Positions 18,274-27,167 are shown, numbered from the stretch's first letter. The stretch: DNA of 64,000 nt from Roseivirga spongicola (GCF_001592965.1 NZ_LRPC01000028.1:682001-746000), one strand, 5' to 3'. The notes: generated by a model not told the origin, from the letters alone. Made by a program: numbers and translations.

Positions 18274-19665
18274 ATGGCAACTAGAGGAGGATTTTCAAGC
18301 AGACTCGGTTTTATTGCTGCCGCAGCAGGTTCGGCAGTTGGTTTAGGTAACATTTGGGGTTTCCCATATGAAGTAGGACAAGGTGGTGGTGCCGCATTTG
18401 TGGTAATGTACCTGATTTTCTGTTTCATTTTGTGTTATCCGGTAATGATTACTGAAATAGCCATTGGTAGAAAAACTGAGAAAAACCCAGTTGGGGCATT
18501 TAACGCCTTAGGCTACAAAAAATGGAACTTCGTGGGTAAAATGGGAATCTTTAGTGGTTTCTTAATCCTCTCCTTTTATAATGTCATCGCTGGTTGGGCA
18601 TTTGGTTACATCTTTGAAATGGCTTCTGGAAACTTCGGAATTGCAGATCAGTTCGGAGAATTTGTAAAAGACGTTTTCAAGGTTGGAGCCTACGGACTTC
18701 TCTTTATGGTTACCACAGCTTACGTGGTTTCGAAAGGGGTTTCTGGTGGTATCGAGAAGGCTGCAAAATTCTTAATGCCAACATTAATCATCATGATTTT
18801 AGCTTTAGTGGTTTACTCTCTTACTCTTCCAAATGCTATTGAGGGTTTGAAGTTCTATCTAATTCCAGATTTCTCTGAGATTAATGCCGAAGTAGTAACC
18901 AACGCACTTGGTCAGGCTTTCTTCTCTCTTTCATTAGGAATGGGTGCGCTAATCACCTACGGTTCTTACGTAAACAAAAAAGAAAATATAGTTTCTGCTG
19001 CAGCATTCATTACACTAGCCGATGTTGGTATTGCTGTTATAGCTGGTATGATGATCTTCCCACTCATCGGGTTTATGAGCGAAGGCTCAATGGATGGTGT
19101 AGGTAGTGGCCCTGCCCTCATCTTTGTAACGCTCCCTCAGATATTCGGTACCATTGGAGGTTCTTTAGGAGCAATTGCTGGTACAGTATTCTTTGTACTA
19201 CTTTGTTTTGCCGCTCTAACTTCAACTGTTTCTCTGCTAGAGGTTCCTGTAGCCTACGTTGTAGATGAGAAGAAGTTAGCTAGAAAGAAAGCTGTTTGGA
19301 TTGTTGCCGGACTTATCTACTTGATTGGAATTCCTTCATTGTTAGGAAATGGATACTCTGACTTCTTCAGCAACTTTATTACTTACCCAGGTGCTGAAAG
19401 TGCAACTGACTTCTTGAGCTTTATAGCCAATGTAGCGAATGATTCATTCCTTCCGCTAGGAGGTTGTTTAATTGTATTCTTCGCAGCACACGTATGGAAG
19501 AAGCACAATTTAGACGAAGAGTTAGCCAATGGCTCACCAAACTACAAAGGTTCATTTGTTCAGAAATACCTTCATTTTGCTATCAGCTATTTAGCACCAA
19601 CTATTTTGGCTTTCATCTTTATAATTACAGTATTAAAAACATACTTTGGTATAAACCTTTTTTAA
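18274..19665 (+). CDS. Sodium-dependent transporter, neurotransmitter-symporter (NSS/SNF) family
   Basis: A 463-residue inner-membrane symporter of the LeuT fold. The first helix holds the family signature (LGFIAAAAGSAVGLGNIWGFPY, about residues 12-33) with the unwound Na+ and substrate site; AIGRKTEKNPVGAF follows. About eleven helices are visible. The family imports amino acids or related compounds with sodium; the substrate is not readable. An intrinsic terminator lies 24 bases past the stop. Confidence 0.93.
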   Translation: MATRGGFSSRLGFIAAAAGSAVGLGNIWGFPYEVGQGGGAAFVVMYLIFCFILCYPVMITEIAIGRKTEKNPVGAFNALGYKKWNFVGKMGIFSGFLILSFYNVIAGWAFGYIFEMASGNFGIADQFGEFVKDVFKVGAYGLLFMVTTAYVVSKGVSGGIEKAAKFLMPTLIIMILALVVYSLTLPNAIEGLKFYLIPDFSEINAEVVTNALGQAFFSLSLGMGALITYGSYVNKKENIVSAAAFITLADVGIAVIAGMMIFPLIGFMSEGSMDGVGSGPALIFVTLPQIFGTIGGSLGAIAGTVFFVLLCFAALTSTVSLLEVPVAYVVDEKKLARKKAVWIVAGLIYLIGIPSLLGNGYSDFFSNFITYPGAESATDFLSFIANVANDSFLPLGGCLIVFFAAHVWKKHNLDEELANGSPNYKGSFVQKYLHFAISYLAPTILAFIFIITVLKTYFGINLF

Positions 19666-19689
19666 AGCTTAGACTATTTTAAGATATTG

Positions 19690-19719
19690 AATCCTCTCTT
19701 TAAACGGAGAGGATTTTTT
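19690..19719 (+). terminator. Intrinsic terminator abutting the next start codon
   Basis: AATCCTCTC (19690-19698) pairs with GAGAGGATT (19707-19715) in a perfect 9-bp stem, and a run of six T (19714-19719) is followed at once by the ATG of the next gene at 19720. It should end symporter transcripts, but it also forms the immediate leader of the downstream gene. Confidence 0.85.
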
Positions 19720-20805
19720 ATGCTTAAACTACAACTAACACTTCTTGCAGGGCTTCTCTTATGCCTTTCTGCCCATGCTCAATATCCTTTAATAGAAAGT
19801 AGAGCATACATCTGCAAACAGACCATTGGAGAACTTAAAATTGATGGATTGCCTAGCGAAGAGTCATGGCAATTAGCTCAGTGGACAGATGAGTTCGTAG
19901 ATATTGAGGGCAACAAACGCCCCAAGCCTTACCATAAAACTAGAGTGAAAATGCTCTGGGATGAAGACTATCTTTACTTCTATGCTGAATTAGAGGAACC
20001 ACATGTTTGGGCGAAGCTGAAAGAAAGAGATACGGTAATCTTCTACGATAATGACTTTGAAATATTTATTGACCCTGACGGAGATACGCATTCTTATTAC
20101 GAATACGAAGTCAATGCATTTAACACGGTTTGGGATCTGATGTTAACAAGGCCATATAGAGATCAAGGCCAGGCCATAGACAATTGGAACATCAACGGAC
20201 TTAAATCGGCAGTTCATATTGAAGGCACCCTGAATGACCCTTCAGATAAGGATAAATATTGGGCTATTGAAGTGGCCATGCCTTGGACTACTTTAGAAGA
20301 AGCGGCTGCAAGGGGCGGCCATCCGCAACCAGGAGATACTTGGAGATTAAACTTTTCTCGCGTTCAATGGGATACTGAAATTAAGAATGGCCAATATGTA
20401 AAAGTGGTGAATAAAGAAAGAGGGAAACCTGTTGAACACAATTGGGTTTGGTCGCCTCAGAGAGCCATTGCCATGCATGAGCCTGAGTTTTGGGGACAGT
20501 TATACTTCTCGGGTAAGAAAGTTGGAGAAACCGACCAGTTCGTTTCAGATTTCGGATCGGAAGAAGTGCGACAATTACTCAGTTTTATTCATCGAAAACA
20601 GAAAGACATTAAAAGAGAATCGGGAAGCTATAGCTCCAGTAAGACAGACCTGCTAGAAACAAAAACATTCAATGTAGGCAGGCCAATTGTTTGGGAGGTT
20701 GAAGGAAATGCCTACAGATACCATGCAATTATGCAACACCCCTTCAATGCAGCAATTCTGTGGCACATGGACGAGACAGGAAGGCTTTGGAAAGAATTTA
20801 AGTAG
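19720..20805 (+). CDS. Secreted CBM9-like carbohydrate-binding protein
   Basis: 361 residues from the ATG at 19720, which begins a signal peptide (MLKLQLTLLAGLLLCLSAHAQ); an in-frame ATG at 19687 would place a terminator inside the gene and is less likely. Most of the protein is a family-9 carbohydrate-binding-like domain (IDGLPSEESWQLAQWTDEF, VKMLWDEDYLYFYAELEEPHVWAK, FEIFIDPDGDTHSYYEYEVNAFNT, AIEVAMPWTTL). There is no catalytic domain. The following gene encodes a glycosidase-like TIM barrel, so the pair probably works on an extracellular glycan, which is inference. Confidence 0.85.
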   Translation: MLKLQLTLLAGLLLCLSAHAQYPLIESRAYICKQTIGELKIDGLPSEESWQLAQWTDEFVDIEGNKRPKPYHKTRVKMLWDEDYLYFYAELEEPHVWAKLKERDTVIFYDNDFEIFIDPDGDTHSYYEYEVNAFNTVWDLMLTRPYRDQGQAIDNWNINGLKSAVHIEGTLNDPSDKDKYWAIEVAMPWTTLEEAAARGGHPQPGDTWRLNFSRVQWDTEIKNGQYVKVVNKERGKPVEHNWVWSPQRAIAMHEPEFWGQLYFSGKKVGETDQFVSDFGSEEVRQLLSFIHRKQKDIKRESGSYSSSKTDLLETKTFNVGRPIVWEVEGNAYRYHAIMQHPFNAAILWHMDETGRLWKEFK

Positions 20806-20872
20806 TTATCTCAATCGCACTCGTAATTTGATTTAACCTATCAATCCACTTTGGGTGAAACAGTATAAGTAA

Positions 20873-21955
20873 ATGAACAAAAGAGAATTTATTAAAAATC
20901 TAGGCTTAGGATCGGCAGCAGTACTTGGCGCCCCTATCCTATTTCAATCATGCGAATCAGAAAACCCTGAAGATTTCAAACTCTGGATATGGACTGGCGG
21001 TGGCGAAAAATCTGAAGCTGATTGGGATAAAGAATTCGAGGGATTAAAGCAATTAGGCTTTTATGGAGTATTAGTTGGCGGAGGTAAACCTGTACTTGAA
21101 AAAGCCATTCCTGCAGCACAAAAGCATGACTTAGAAATTCACGCTTGGCAATGGACCATGAACAGACCCGGTGATAAAACTGCAAAAGAGCATCCAGAAT
21201 GGTACGCAGTCAGTCGAGAAGGCAACTCTAGCTATGACGTTCGACCTTATGTAGATTACTATCAGTGGCTCTGCCCTACCAAGCCCGAAGTTCAAGAGTT
21301 TGTATACAACGGTATGATGGAAGTTACCGAGCTGGAAGGCCTAAATGGTGTTCAGCTCGATTATGTTAGATATTGTGATGTAATTCTCCCTAAAGGCTTA
21401 TGGTCTAAATATGATCTGGTTCAAGATCATGAAATGCCTGAATTCGATTTTTGTTATTGTGAAGACTGCCGAACAAAATTTAAGGGCGAGCAAGGTTATG
21501 ACCCACTAGATCTTGAAGACCCAAGTAAAGATGAGAAATGGAGGCAATTTAGGCTCGACTCAATCACTAACCTAGTGAATAAAATTGCTGATGGTGTTCA
21601 CCAGAAAGGTAAAAAGCTTTCTGCTTCCGTATTCGCAACGCCATCTTTAGCCAGAATGATGGTAAGACAAGACTGGGACAAGTGGAACTTAGATTTTGTA
21701 TTTCCAATGATCTATTACAAGTTCTATGATGAAGACATTGACTTTATGAAGCGGGCTACGGAAGAAGGTCTTAATGACTTAAATGGTAGTAAACCTTTAT
21801 ACACTGCTTTTTACCTAGCCGATAAAAACGAAGAAGAAGTATTGGAAGCTGTTAAACTAGTTAAAGATACCAAGGCAAACGGAATGGCCTTTTATGACTA
21901 TGGGCTTCTTAACGAATCATTCCAGAAGACTATTACAGAAGCCTTAAAGGGATAA
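20873..21955 (+). CDS. Glycosidase-like TIM-barrel protein with lipoprotein signal
   Basis: A 360-residue protein beginning NKREFIKNLGLGSAAVLGAP and then LFQSCE, a signal with Cys27 that may be lipidated; it resembles Bacteroidota 'twin-arginine-like' signals but only KR is present. The body resembles the hypothetical glycosyl-hydrolase-like families (GHL10-type): GVQLDYVRYCD on a barrel strand with a candidate catalytic Asp, FCYCEDCRTKF, LDFVFPMIYYKFYDED, and ANGMAFYDYG. It probably cleaves or binds a polysaccharide outside the cytoplasm. It follows the CBM9-like gene by 67 bases. Confidence 0.75.
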   Translation: MNKREFIKNLGLGSAAVLGAPILFQSCESENPEDFKLWIWTGGGEKSEADWDKEFEGLKQLGFYGVLVGGGKPVLEKAIPAAQKHDLEIHAWQWTMNRPGDKTAKEHPEWYAVSREGNSSYDVRPYVDYYQWLCPTKPEVQEFVYNGMMEVTELEGLNGVQLDYVRYCDVILPKGLWSKYDLVQDHEMPEFDFCYCEDCRTKFKGEQGYDPLDLEDPSKDEKWRQFRLDSITNLVNKIADGVHQKGKKLSASVFATPSLARMMVRQDWDKWNLDFVFPMIYYKFYDEDIDFMKRATEEGLNDLNGSKPLYTAFYLADKNEEEVLEAVKLVKDTKANGMAFYDYGLLNESFQKTITEALKG

Positions 21956-21966
21956 GTTCTTTCCAA

Positions 21967-22102
21967 AAAAAAGAGGCTATCTCAACGCTAACCTTGTGAG
22001 TCATTTTCTACTTGTCTAAATAATCTATTCAACCTTTAACCAAATGAAGAATAGATACTTAAGACTGTAAAACCAAGGTACAACTTTTGAGATAGCCTTT
22101 TT
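21967..22102. terminator. Bidirectional terminator with nested stems, possible structured RNA
   Basis: The outer stem GGCTATCTCAA (21975-21985) pairs with TTGAGATAGCC (22087-22097). Inside it ACCTTG (21991-21996) pairs with CAAGGT (22074-22079), and inside that ATCTATTC (22023-22030) pairs with GAATAGAT (22049-22056). T-runs follow the outer stem on both strands (22098-22102; the A-run 21965-21972 on the other strand). It lies between the convergent genes ending at 21955 and 22110, so it can end both transcripts, but it is unusually elaborate for that. Confidence 0.65.
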
Positions 22103-22109
22103 ATATGTC

Positions 22110-22613
22110 CTAAACTGCTACACGAAATGCAGCATTAGACTTTACGTCTTTCAAAAGCTCATTAATTCTATCGGCCCACTTCTTGGCCATTAATGGCTCT
22201 CCATTAGGTAATGCCGTGGCATCTGAATCAAATATTATTATCTGTTCTTCTTTATTGCTAGAGATGAGGTAGAAGACAAGAGATATTCTATCTATGTAGT
22301 CTTCTTTTCCTACTCTTTTCTTTACCGTTGCCACTTCGCACTTACGTACGTTCATTAAGTCTATGGTCTTATTTGTAAAGCCAATTTTGTTGTCTTTGGT
22401 ATAAAATATATACCTATTCACCTCATCGATACCCAATCCGAAATTGAGCCCAAGCTCATGGTCTTCAATAAGTGCGTTTTGCTCTGAAGCCAGCATCTGC
22501 AATTGGTTAATAAGTATCTTTTCTTTGTTCTTTCTGCTTTTGTTCAAAAGCACGAACACATATATGCAGAGGGCTGCAACTAGCAACCCAACTATTGTTG
22601 TTTGTAAATCCAT
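22110..22613 (-). CDS. Hypothetical protein with N-terminal membrane anchor
   Basis: A 167-residue protein with one N-terminal helix (TTIVGLLVAALCIYVFVLL) followed by a basic stretch (NKSRKNKEK), so the rest is cytoplasmic. The soluble part has a strand pattern reminiscent of PH-like folds (RYIFYTKDNKIGFTNKTIDLMNVRKCEVATV, RISLVFYLIS, QIIIFDSD). I do not recognise a family. It is monocistronic or paired with the next small gene. Confidence 0.7.
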   Translation of the reverse strand: MDLQTTIVGLLVAALCIYVFVLLNKSRKNKEKILINQLQMLASEQNALIEDHELGLNFGLGIDEVNRYIFYTKDNKIGFTNKTIDLMNVRKCEVATVKKRVGKEDYIDRISLVFYLISSNKEEQIIIFDSDATALPNGEPLMAKKWADRINELLKDVKSNAAFRVAV

Positions 22614-22706
22614 TTTATAAGAATTAAGTGTAGAAAATAGTGTAGGTAGAAGCTACCGACATTTTAAGCCTCAATGCATGAGACTCGCCTTAAAACCTAA
22701 AATGGC

Positions 22707-23093
22707 TTACCAAAAGTAATGATGAGGGTATAATCTGTCTGCCTTCCGATATTCGATCAAACGGTTGACAGCATCAGCATTCTGCTGCCTAAACTCACTA
22801 ATTATTAAATCATTAGTGGCTAGCAGAGTTGTGTGATTCAGTTTATCAATACCGTCAGTTTCTCTGAACTGACTACCAAAATTGATGGATATCGAAGACT
22901 GGGATTGTCTGGCAGCAAAGAAATAGTCGGCACTTAAAACACTGTAGTTCTCACCTTCAACTGGAAAATCTGAAACAGGCCTATCAGGATTTGCAAAAAC
23001 AACATTACTCCCTAGCAATACCCATCCGTAGGCTAGGAATAAAATGGCTGTAAAAACTGATTTTTTAAGACTTTTCAATGCTATTAAATCCAA
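22707..23093 (-). CDS. Hypothetical secreted protein
   Basis: A 128-residue protein with an N-terminal hydrophobic segment (FTAILFLAYGWVLLGSNVVFA) that reads as a signal peptide cleaved after VFA-NP. The mature 90 residues are polar (SSISINFGSQFRETDGIDKLN). No family recognised. The weak context (93 bases to the next gene, no operon partner) gives no clue to function. Confidence 0.55.
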   Translation of the reverse strand: MDLIALKSLKKSVFTAILFLAYGWVLLGSNVVFANPDRPVSDFPVEGENYSVLSADYFFAARQSQSSISINFGSQFRETDGIDKLNHTTLLATNDLIISEFRQQNADAVNRLIEYRKADRLYPHHYFW

Positions 23094-23223
23094 ATGCTAA
23101 ACTAAGCTAATTCTTGATACTCAACCTGAATATTCACCAAGTTGCTTGGCTAAAACGTAGCTAGACTTAGTTTTGTTCCACTTAGTTTGAAGATAGTTTA
23201 TAGACAAATCCCGATAAAAACAT

Positions 23224-24693
23224 CTAAGCATCAGCTATTTTCAAAGCGGTATAAACCTCATCCAAATTTTGCTTCTTATCGGTGAGTACAATCAGCTTAT
23301 CGTTCGCTTCAATTAAAGTAGAACCGTTGGGAGTAATGTAATTCTCATTTCGCTCAATCATGGCAATTATTGCCGTTTTAGGAAAATTCAAGTCAACTAT
23401 CTTCTGCCCTGCCGCAAAGCTACCTTCTTTAATAATGATTTCTTCCATAATGGTTTTAGGGTGCTCTGCCAGTAACTGATCAGTAGGCGACATCTGCTTA
23501 TCTTCTTCTGGCAAACCTACATTGAGCCATTTCGCTACAACAGACAAAGAAGTTCCCTGAATAAGCACAGAAGTAACGGAAATGAAGAAAACAATATTGA
23601 AAATGACATTTGCCTTTTCTATTCCAGCTAAAAGTGGATAAGTAGCAAACACAATCGGTACTGCTCCTCGCAAGCCCACCCATGAGATGTAGAAGCGTCT
23701 TCTCATTCTCATTTTAAAAAACATGAGTGAAATAAACACACCAATGGGCCTAGCAACAAAAATAAGGAAGAGAGAAATTAACAACCCTATGCCCATATAT
23801 GGCACTATCTGAGTTGGAAAAACCAATAGCCCCAAGGTTAAGAAGAGCACTATTTGCATGAGCCAAGCCAAGCCATCGAACATTCTCAGAATGGTTTTCT
23901 TATGGATGAGATTGGAGTTTCCGAGGTAAACAGCACAGATATAAATGGCTAAAAATCCATTTCCGCCTAGGGCATCGGTGGTTGAAAATGTAATGAACAT
24001 CAAAGCAATTACCAACACTGGGTATAGTCCTTCAAAGTCCAATTTAATTTTGTTGATCACCAGCTTACTCAACTTTCCGAAAAGAAACCCTGCCACAGCA
24101 CCTATGCTCATTTGCATAAGGAAGAATGGAATGATTGAGTAGATGCTCTTATCTTGGTTAACAACTAAGGATAGAAATGCCACGGTTAAAACATAGGCCA
24201 TAGGGTCATTACTACCGCTTTCAAGCTCTAACGTAGGCCTAAGGTTAGTTCTAAGCGCTAGTTTTTTACCACGCAGGATGGAGAACACTGCTGCTGCATC
24301 TGTAGACGAGACAATGGACCCCAGCAAAAGACTCTCATAAACAGTAAAGTCGGTCACTAGGTAAACGAACGTCCCAAGCCCCAAAGCTGTCAATAAAACC
24401 CCAACAGTTGAAAGAGCTAAACCTTCTTTTAGTACAGGTTTAACGGAATCCCAACTGGTATCAAGTCCACCAGAAAACAAAATAAAGTTGAGCGAAACAA
24501 CTCCAATAAACTGAGCAATCTGAGGACTATCGAAATAGATACCACCGATACCTTCTGAACCAGCCAGCATCCCTATAGAGAGGAACAACAACAAGGTAGG
24601 AATACCTAGCCTATAGCTTGTTTTACCAGCTATTATACTGATGAGCAGCAATAATGAGCCAACTAAAATGATGTTTTCAATGGTAAGATTCAT
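23224..24693 (-). CDS. Potassium/proton antiporter, CPA1 family with TrkA-C domain
   Basis: A 489-residue NhaP2/CvrA-type cation/proton antiporter. The first 390 residues hold about twelve helices with LLSIGMLAGSEGIGG, the ion-site motif LELESGSNDPMAYVLT (acidic Glu and Asp) and GLRGAVPIVFATYPLL. The C-terminal 80 residues are a TrkA-C (RCK_C) regulatory domain (EEIIIKEGSFAAGQKIVDLNFPK, LIVLTDKK). It sits in the inner membrane and extrudes K+ or Na+ in exchange for protons, guarding pH and ion balance. Single gene. Full length. Confidence 0.93.
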   Translation of the reverse strand: MNLTIENIILVGSLLLLISIIAGKTSYRLGIPTLLLFLSIGMLAGSEGIGGIYFDSPQIAQFIGVVSLNFILFSGGLDTSWDSVKPVLKEGLALSTVGVLLTALGLGTFVYLVTDFTVYESLLLGSIVSSTDAAAVFSILRGKKLALRTNLRPTLELESGSNDPMAYVLTVAFLSLVVNQDKSIYSIIPFFLMQMSIGAVAGFLFGKLSKLVINKIKLDFEGLYPVLVIALMFITFSTTDALGGNGFLAIYICAVYLGNSNLIHKKTILRMFDGLAWLMQIVLFLTLGLLVFPTQIVPYMGIGLLISLFLIFVARPIGVFISLMFFKMRMRRRFYISWVGLRGAVPIVFATYPLLAGIEKANVIFNIVFFISVTSVLIQGTSLSVVAKWLNVGLPEEDKQMSPTDQLLAEHPKTIMEEIIIKEGSFAAGQKIVDLNFPKTAIIAMIERNENYITPNGSTLIEANDKLIVLTDKKQNLDEVYTALKIADA

Positions 24694-24888
24694 TCAAAAA
24701 GTGGTTGGTTTAACCAAGTACTATTGACTTGAGTATAGAACTTTTCAGATCCACCAACAAAGATTGCTAAAAGATAATTCTATCGAGAATTAAGGGGCGA
24801 CAAGTTTTTAATACCACCAAAAATCAACTTCTAGATAACAAGCTTAAAAAATGACTTACATTCTAACAGGAGAATCAATTGGAGACCA

Positions 24889-24914
24889 TAAAAAAACCAC
24901 GCCTTAGCGTGGTT
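24889..24914 (-). terminator. Intrinsic terminator after the SPOR-like gene
   Basis: AACCACGC (24895-24902) and GCGTGGTT (24907-24914) form an 8-bp stem with a CTTA loop. Read on the minus strand it is followed by a T-run (the A-run 24890-24896), 7 bases past the gene stop. Confidence 0.85.
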
Positions 24915-24920
24915 AATATT

Positions 24921-25259
24921 TTAGTTTGTTTCAACAGGCACTGGTTTGGCCCATACTTTTGGCAAATCCTTGTTTTCTTTTTTATGCCACCATACGGCAT
25001 AATCTACTCCAGACTTGCTGTAATATTTTTCTATGTAAACGTAGTATTGTTTAGAAGATTCATCATAATGCATACCAGCATCTTTGAATTTCTTCTTCAT
25101 TTGGTCTAGTACCTTTTCGTTTTCAGCTTTATTGGTTGAATTAGCCACTACAACCAAATAATCTATTCTTTCAACATCATTGTCTGACTGTGCTTGAAGC
25201 GATGAGCCCAAACAACAAACGGCAGCCATTACAAACAGAGATAATACAAGCTTTTTCAT
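24921..25259 (-). CDS. Small secreted protein, SPOR-like
   Basis: A 112-residue protein with a signal peptide (MKKLVLSLFVMAAVCCLGSSLQAQS). The mature 85 residues (IDYLVVVANSTNKAENEKVL, QYYVYIEKYYSKSGVDYAVWW) have the strand-helix-strand pattern of SPOR-like periplasmic domains, as found fused to OmpA and TPR envelope proteins in this phylum; here the domain stands alone. The SPOR assignment is by layout, not by a firm motif. It is followed by an intrinsic terminator. Confidence 0.6.
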   Translation of the reverse strand: MKKLVLSLFVMAAVCCLGSSLQAQSDNDVERIDYLVVVANSTNKAENEKVLDQMKKKFKDAGMHYDESSKQYYVYIEKYYSKSGVDYAVWWHKKENKDLPKVWAKPVPVETN

Positions 25260-25380
25260 TAGTCAGTTATTTAGTAAAAGTCATTTGAAAGTAAAATTTT
25301 CTACTTACAAATAAAAGAAACAGTTTCACACCTCTTCAATTATATTCTATACACTAGATTCAATTATACTGAAACGAATA

Positions 25381-25403
25381 AGGCTCCAATTACCTTGGAG
25401 CCT
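25381..25403 (-). terminator. Hairpin after the DUF4399 gene
   Basis: AGGCTCCAA (25381-25389) pairs with TTGGAGCCT (25395-25403) in a perfect 9-bp stem, 28 bases past the gene stop on the minus strand. The following T content is weak (TTATTCGTTT). Confidence 0.6.
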
Positions 25404-25430
25404 CATCTGATGTAATAGTTTTAACTATAA

Positions 25431-25832
25431 TTAATCTTTAACATTCACAGTTATGGTCTTGCTCCACTCCTCACCATAAGATTGGTGAAGGCCATTAGCA
25501 AACTGTAAAGTCAATGTATGTTGTCCAGGGGTTAATTCAATGGTAGCTTCGGTTTGTCCTTTGCCATAATGAATATGGTTAGCATCTGCAGGTATAGTTT
25601 CTCCAGTGTTCATATAACCACCATCAATAATAATATGATGATGACCTTTACCCTTGTTCACTTCGCCAGCAGGCTCAATCTCCATTCCTTTGACACCCAT
25701 CTCTACCAAAACAGTAGAAGAAACTTCTTGACCATCGGTTAGGTTTTCAAAATAGACTCCATCAGAAGAGCCACAAGAAGCCATAAAAGTGATTAGAACA
25801 ACGATTAGTGAATACTTTTTCAAAAATTTCAT
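25431..25832 (-). CDS. DUF4399 domain lipoprotein
   Basis: 133 residues from the ATG at 25832, chosen for its lipoprotein signal (MKFLKKYSLIVVLITFMASC); the frame runs 17 codons further upstream. The domain matches DUF4399: VYFENLTDGQEVSSTVLVEMGVKGM, KGHHHIIID (a His triplet that could bind metal), GQTEATIELTPGQHTLTLQFANGLHQSYG. The fold is immunoglobulin-like and envelope-located; the role is unknown in all members I know of. The gene is monocistronic. Confidence 0.85.
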   Translation of the reverse strand: MKFLKKYSLIVVLITFMASCGSSDGVYFENLTDGQEVSSTVLVEMGVKGMEIEPAGEVNKGKGHHHIIIDGGYMNTGETIPADANHIHYGKGQTEATIELTPGQHTLTLQFANGLHQSYGEEWSKTITVNVKD

Positions 25833-25985
25833 AGAGTTAATGGTTTTAGGTGGTGCCAATTTAGACACATATTCAACAAGCATAACAAGACTATTTGATG
25901 AAGGTTCATTTATTTATGTGACTTGTAGACTTCCTATATAGAACGTACTGACTTATTCTTCAATCCAATTCTTCTTTACACGGAA

Positions 25986-27017
25986 TCACAAGGATCTGGC
26001 ACATCTGAACCCTGTGTGATTGAAGCCAGAGTCTCTGCTGCTACTCATTCGCCTTGAGGTACGATAGCCGCTGCAATAGCTATCGTTACACAAAAAGGAA
26101 CCACCTCGAATTACATGTTTCGGAGTATGAGGTTCACGCGGGTCATAATATTCTTCAGAACCTGAAGGATTCTCCAACAAGCCGCTATTGGCGTTGACCG
26201 TATAACTTCGAACATCATATTTATCGATACACCACTCCCATACGTTGCCAGCCATATCGTAAAGACCGTATCCATTTGGTGGAAATGATTTTACGGGAGC
26301 ACTAGCATCAAAACCATCGAGCTTGTGATTCTGAAAAGGAAAAACACCCTGCCAAAAGTTGGCCTTTTCATAAGCAGACTCAACAGGTTCGTCACCCCAA
26401 GGGTACTTTGCATTTTCTAACCCTCCCATAGAAGCCCACTCCCACTCAGCTTCAGTAGGCAATCTTTTTCCTGCCCATTTAGCATAAGCATTGGCGTCTT
26501 CCCAAGAGACATGAACCACAGGGTGATTCATCTTCTGCTCTATATCACTGTGCGGTCCTTCTGGCTGACGCCAATTAGCTCCGATTGTCCAAACCCACCA
26601 TTGGCTCACGTCATTAAGCTCAACAGGCTTATTCGTCTTTTCAAAAATGAGTGACCCACCAGCCAAAAGGGAGTCTGCTGGTTTTGGCGTTCCACTAGGA
26701 AGCTGTTTCTTCAGTTCTTCCCAATCTACAGCCCTTTCTGCAGTAGTTACATAACCAGTAGCCTCAACAAATGCTTTGAACTGAGCATTCGTCACCTCCG
26801 TTTCATCCATTAAAAAAGCGGAAACCTTCACCTGGTGCTGGGGAAATTCATCTGCATACGCTTGATCAGACCTGCCTCCCATAGTGAATGTTCCTGAAGG
26901 AATAAGTACCATCTCAGGAGGAATCTCAGTAATGTGCTTCTCTTGCTCTTTAGAGGAGCTACAAGACACAACGATTAGAAAAGTTGACAGCAAGACTAAC
27001 AAATACCGCATGTTCAA
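25986..27017 (-). CDS. Formylglycine-generating-enzyme-like (SUMF1) lipoprotein
   Basis: A 343-residue lipoprotein (signal MNMRYLLVLLSTFLIVVSC, Cys19) with a full FGE/SUMF1 domain: PSGTFTMGG, DEFPQHQVKVSAFLMDETEVTN, VHVSWEDANAYAKWAGKRLPTEAEWEW, GYGLYDMAGNVWEWC and HVIRGGSF. It keeps both active-site cysteines at the spacing of true FGE (Cys310 and Cys315 in LCNDSYC), so it may oxidise a Cys in a sulfatase to formylglycine. No sulfatase is encoded in this window. It ends 150 bases from the arsenic transporter gene on the same strand, but the two are probably unrelated. Confidence 0.88.
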   Translation of the reverse strand: MNMRYLLVLLSTFLIVVSCSSSKEQEKHITEIPPEMVLIPSGTFTMGGRSDQAYADEFPQHQVKVSAFLMDETEVTNAQFKAFVEATGYVTTAERAVDWEELKKQLPSGTPKPADSLLAGGSLIFEKTNKPVELNDVSQWWVWTIGANWRQPEGPHSDIEQKMNHPVVHVSWEDANAYAKWAGKRLPTEAEWEWASMGGLENAKYPWGDEPVESAYEKANFWQGVFPFQNHKLDGFDASAPVKSFPPNGYGLYDMAGNVWEWCIDKYDVRSYTVNANSGLLENPSGSEEYYDPREPHTPKHVIRGGSFLCNDSYCSGYRTSRRMSSSRDSGFNHTGFRCARSL

Positions 27018-27167
27018 AACTAAATTAAAATGGGCAGAATAAAGAAACGGAATTCAATCTGAAAGCATCTTTACCTGCCTTCAAAAGTCCATTTCAGCTT
27101 AGTACCAAGAATTATCCTCCCGATTTAAGAAGTATTACGATTCGATGCTTCAACTCAATCAATCACG

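Noticed and set aside
19687..19719. The upstream ATG at 19687 as start of the CBM9-like gene.
   Set aside because: It would put a full intrinsic terminator inside the coding region and add residues before a clean signal peptide.
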